Positions 5,057-5,877 of a DNA stretch of 5,877 bases are shown here, piece by piece (the stretch's first letter is position 1; the number at the start of each line of letters is the position of its first letter). The DNA is taken from contig CALGGM010000120.1 in the NCBI GenBank assembly GCA_937915925.1, positions 1-5,877 of the forward strand, read 5' to 3'. The position numbers and the translations under genes are program-made. Origin of the DNA: an uncultured Clostridia bacterium. GTDB taxonomy: Bacteria; Bacillota; Clostridia; Christensenellales; CAG-138. Under the pieces are notes generated by a model that saw nothing but the letters and a program-made list of their open reading frames with translations, was not told the DNA's origin and did no database searches.

Positions 5057-5877
5057 CGTTGAACAAACGATAAGACGCAGAAAAAGCGTTCGTTCCTATG
5101 TAAAACGCCCGCTTTCCGCGTATGATAAGGAAATTCTGACAAAACTGATGGACGAAGCCGCTTTTTCGCCGCCTCCCTTCGACGGCAAGGTGAGGATGCG
5201 GCTGCTTGAAATAAAAGATGGATCCGATACGGAACATCTCGGTACATACGGGGTGATCCGCGGTGCGACCGCGTTTGTCGGCGTCGCCGCAAAAAACGGT
5301 GACAACGCGCCGGAATCTGTGGGATACACCTTTGAAAAATTCGTTCTTTCGGCAACAGCCGAAGGGTTCGGAACCTGTTGGCTTGCCGGCACCTTCAACA
5401 GGGCTCAGTTCTCCGGTGCAATGGATCTTGAAGAAGAGATTTTCCCGATCGTCTGTCCGATCGGTTATCCGAAAGAAAAAACGACTCTTGTGAACAGCGC
5501 ATTTCGCAAATTCAGCGATTCGGATCACCGTAAAGAATGGAGCGAGTTGTTTTTCGAAGGAAGCTTCGGCAATCCGCTTACGAAAGAAAGAGCCGGAGAG
5601 TATGCCTTTCCGCTGGAGATGCTGCGCCTTGCTCCCTCCGCAGCCAACCGCCAACCGTGGCGAATCGTATTCAAAGAGGGCATCTTCCACTTTTATCGCG
5701 AGGAAAATCCGAAAAGCAAATACACCTATGACCTGCAACGGCTGGACGTCGGGATCGGCGCCTGCCATTTCCATCTGGCGGCAGAAGACAGATCTCTTGC
5801 GGGAAGGTTTGAAAGACTTACGGAAACCGGCGTGAGCGCCCCCGAAAATATGAAATATCTCTTTTCGTGGGTCATTT
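5046..5877 (+). CDS. Two-domain TM1586-type nitroreductase family protein, 3'-truncated by window edge
   Basis: The reading frame is open from the ATG at 5046 to the window end (277 codons seen, no stop). The start overlaps the tetR stop by 11 bases, with GAGGTG (5035-5040) ahead of it, so the two are probably translationally coupled. Nitroreductases are FMN flavoproteins that use NAD(P)H to reduce nitro compounds, quinones or flavins. The N-terminal half has IRRRKSVRSY (9-18), the Arg-rich FMN phosphate-binding segment, and FEKFVLSATAEGFGTCWLAG (96-115), the conserved core helix and strand. The second half has LAPSAANRQPWR (195-206), the other FMN-contact motif, and DVGIGACHFHLA (234-245). 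Having both halves in one chain matches the TM1586 type (Pfam TM1586_NiRdase), a fused pseudo-dimer of the usual homodimeric fold. Substrate unknown. The missing part is probably short. Confidence 0.85.
   Translation, partial: MTFDVEQTIRRRKSVRSYVKRPLSAYDKEILTKLMDEAAFSPPPFDGKVRMRLLEIKDGSDTEHLGTYGVIRGATAFVGVAAKNGDNAPESVGYTFEKFVLSATAEGFGTCWLAGTFNRAQFSGAMDLEEEIFPIVCPIGYPKEKTTLVNSAFRKFSDSDHRKEWSELFFEGSFGNPLTKERAGEYAFPLEMLRLAPSAANRQPWRIVFKEGIFHFYREENPKSKYTYDLQRLDVGIGACHFHLAAEDRSLAGRFERLTETGVSAPENMKYLFSWVI

Noticed and set aside
4968..5774. A 268-codon open frame on the minus strand
   Set aside because: It is antisense to the end of tetR and to the nitroreductase. Its Arg/Phe/Ser-rich composition and lack of a ribosome-binding site mark it as a shadow.

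Overview
This window looks like a chromosomal stretch from an anaerobic Gram-positive bacterium, probably a member of the Clostridia. The clues are roughly balanced base composition (judged by eye), strong GGAGG Shine-Dalgarno sites, near-consensus sigma-A type promoters, and families common in gut Firmicutes. No species can be assigned. It is densely coding: there is no gap over 170 bases, and there are no RNA genes, mobile elements or CRISPR arrays that I can see.

Layout. The hub is a 169-base divergent intergenic region (4330-4498). Leftward from it (minus strand) runs a tight five-gene array with gaps of 14-21 bases. In transcription order it encodes a DUF308/HdeD-like membrane protein (3760-4329), a small acidic protein with four 13-residue DxDxDG-type repeats (3288-3740), a bacterioferritin-like protein (2808-3266), a type B carboxylesterase (1324-2793) and a DUF1275/YoaK-like membrane protein (599-1309). 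A hairpin terminator follows (about 551-592). Beyond it is the start of an AEC-family (auxin efflux carrier/malate permease type) transporter that runs off the left edge (1-523). Rightward (plus strand) lie a TetR/AcrR-family regulator (4499-5056) and, overlapping its end by 11 bases, a two-domain TM1586-type nitroreductase that runs off the right edge (5046-5877).

Control. Two good promoters face each other across the intergenic region and their predicted start points nearly coincide near 4400. A short inverted repeat (GTTA-N5-TAAC, 4394-4406) sits on that point. Its 12-base core ATTTGTTACGTC recurs exactly at 4473-4484, just before the tetR ribosome-binding site. The simplest reading is that the TetR protein binds these sites, represses both directions at once, and limits its own synthesis.

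How the genes may work together (inference). A small-molecule signal would release TetR and induce a cytoplasmic nitroreductase and esterase together with membrane proteins and two unusual small proteins. This resembles a chemical- or envelope-stress or xenobiotic-response module. Two members deserve attention: the ferritin-like protein appears to lack most canonical di-iron ligands, and its neighbour is a cytoplasmic calcium-loop repeat protein of unknown role.
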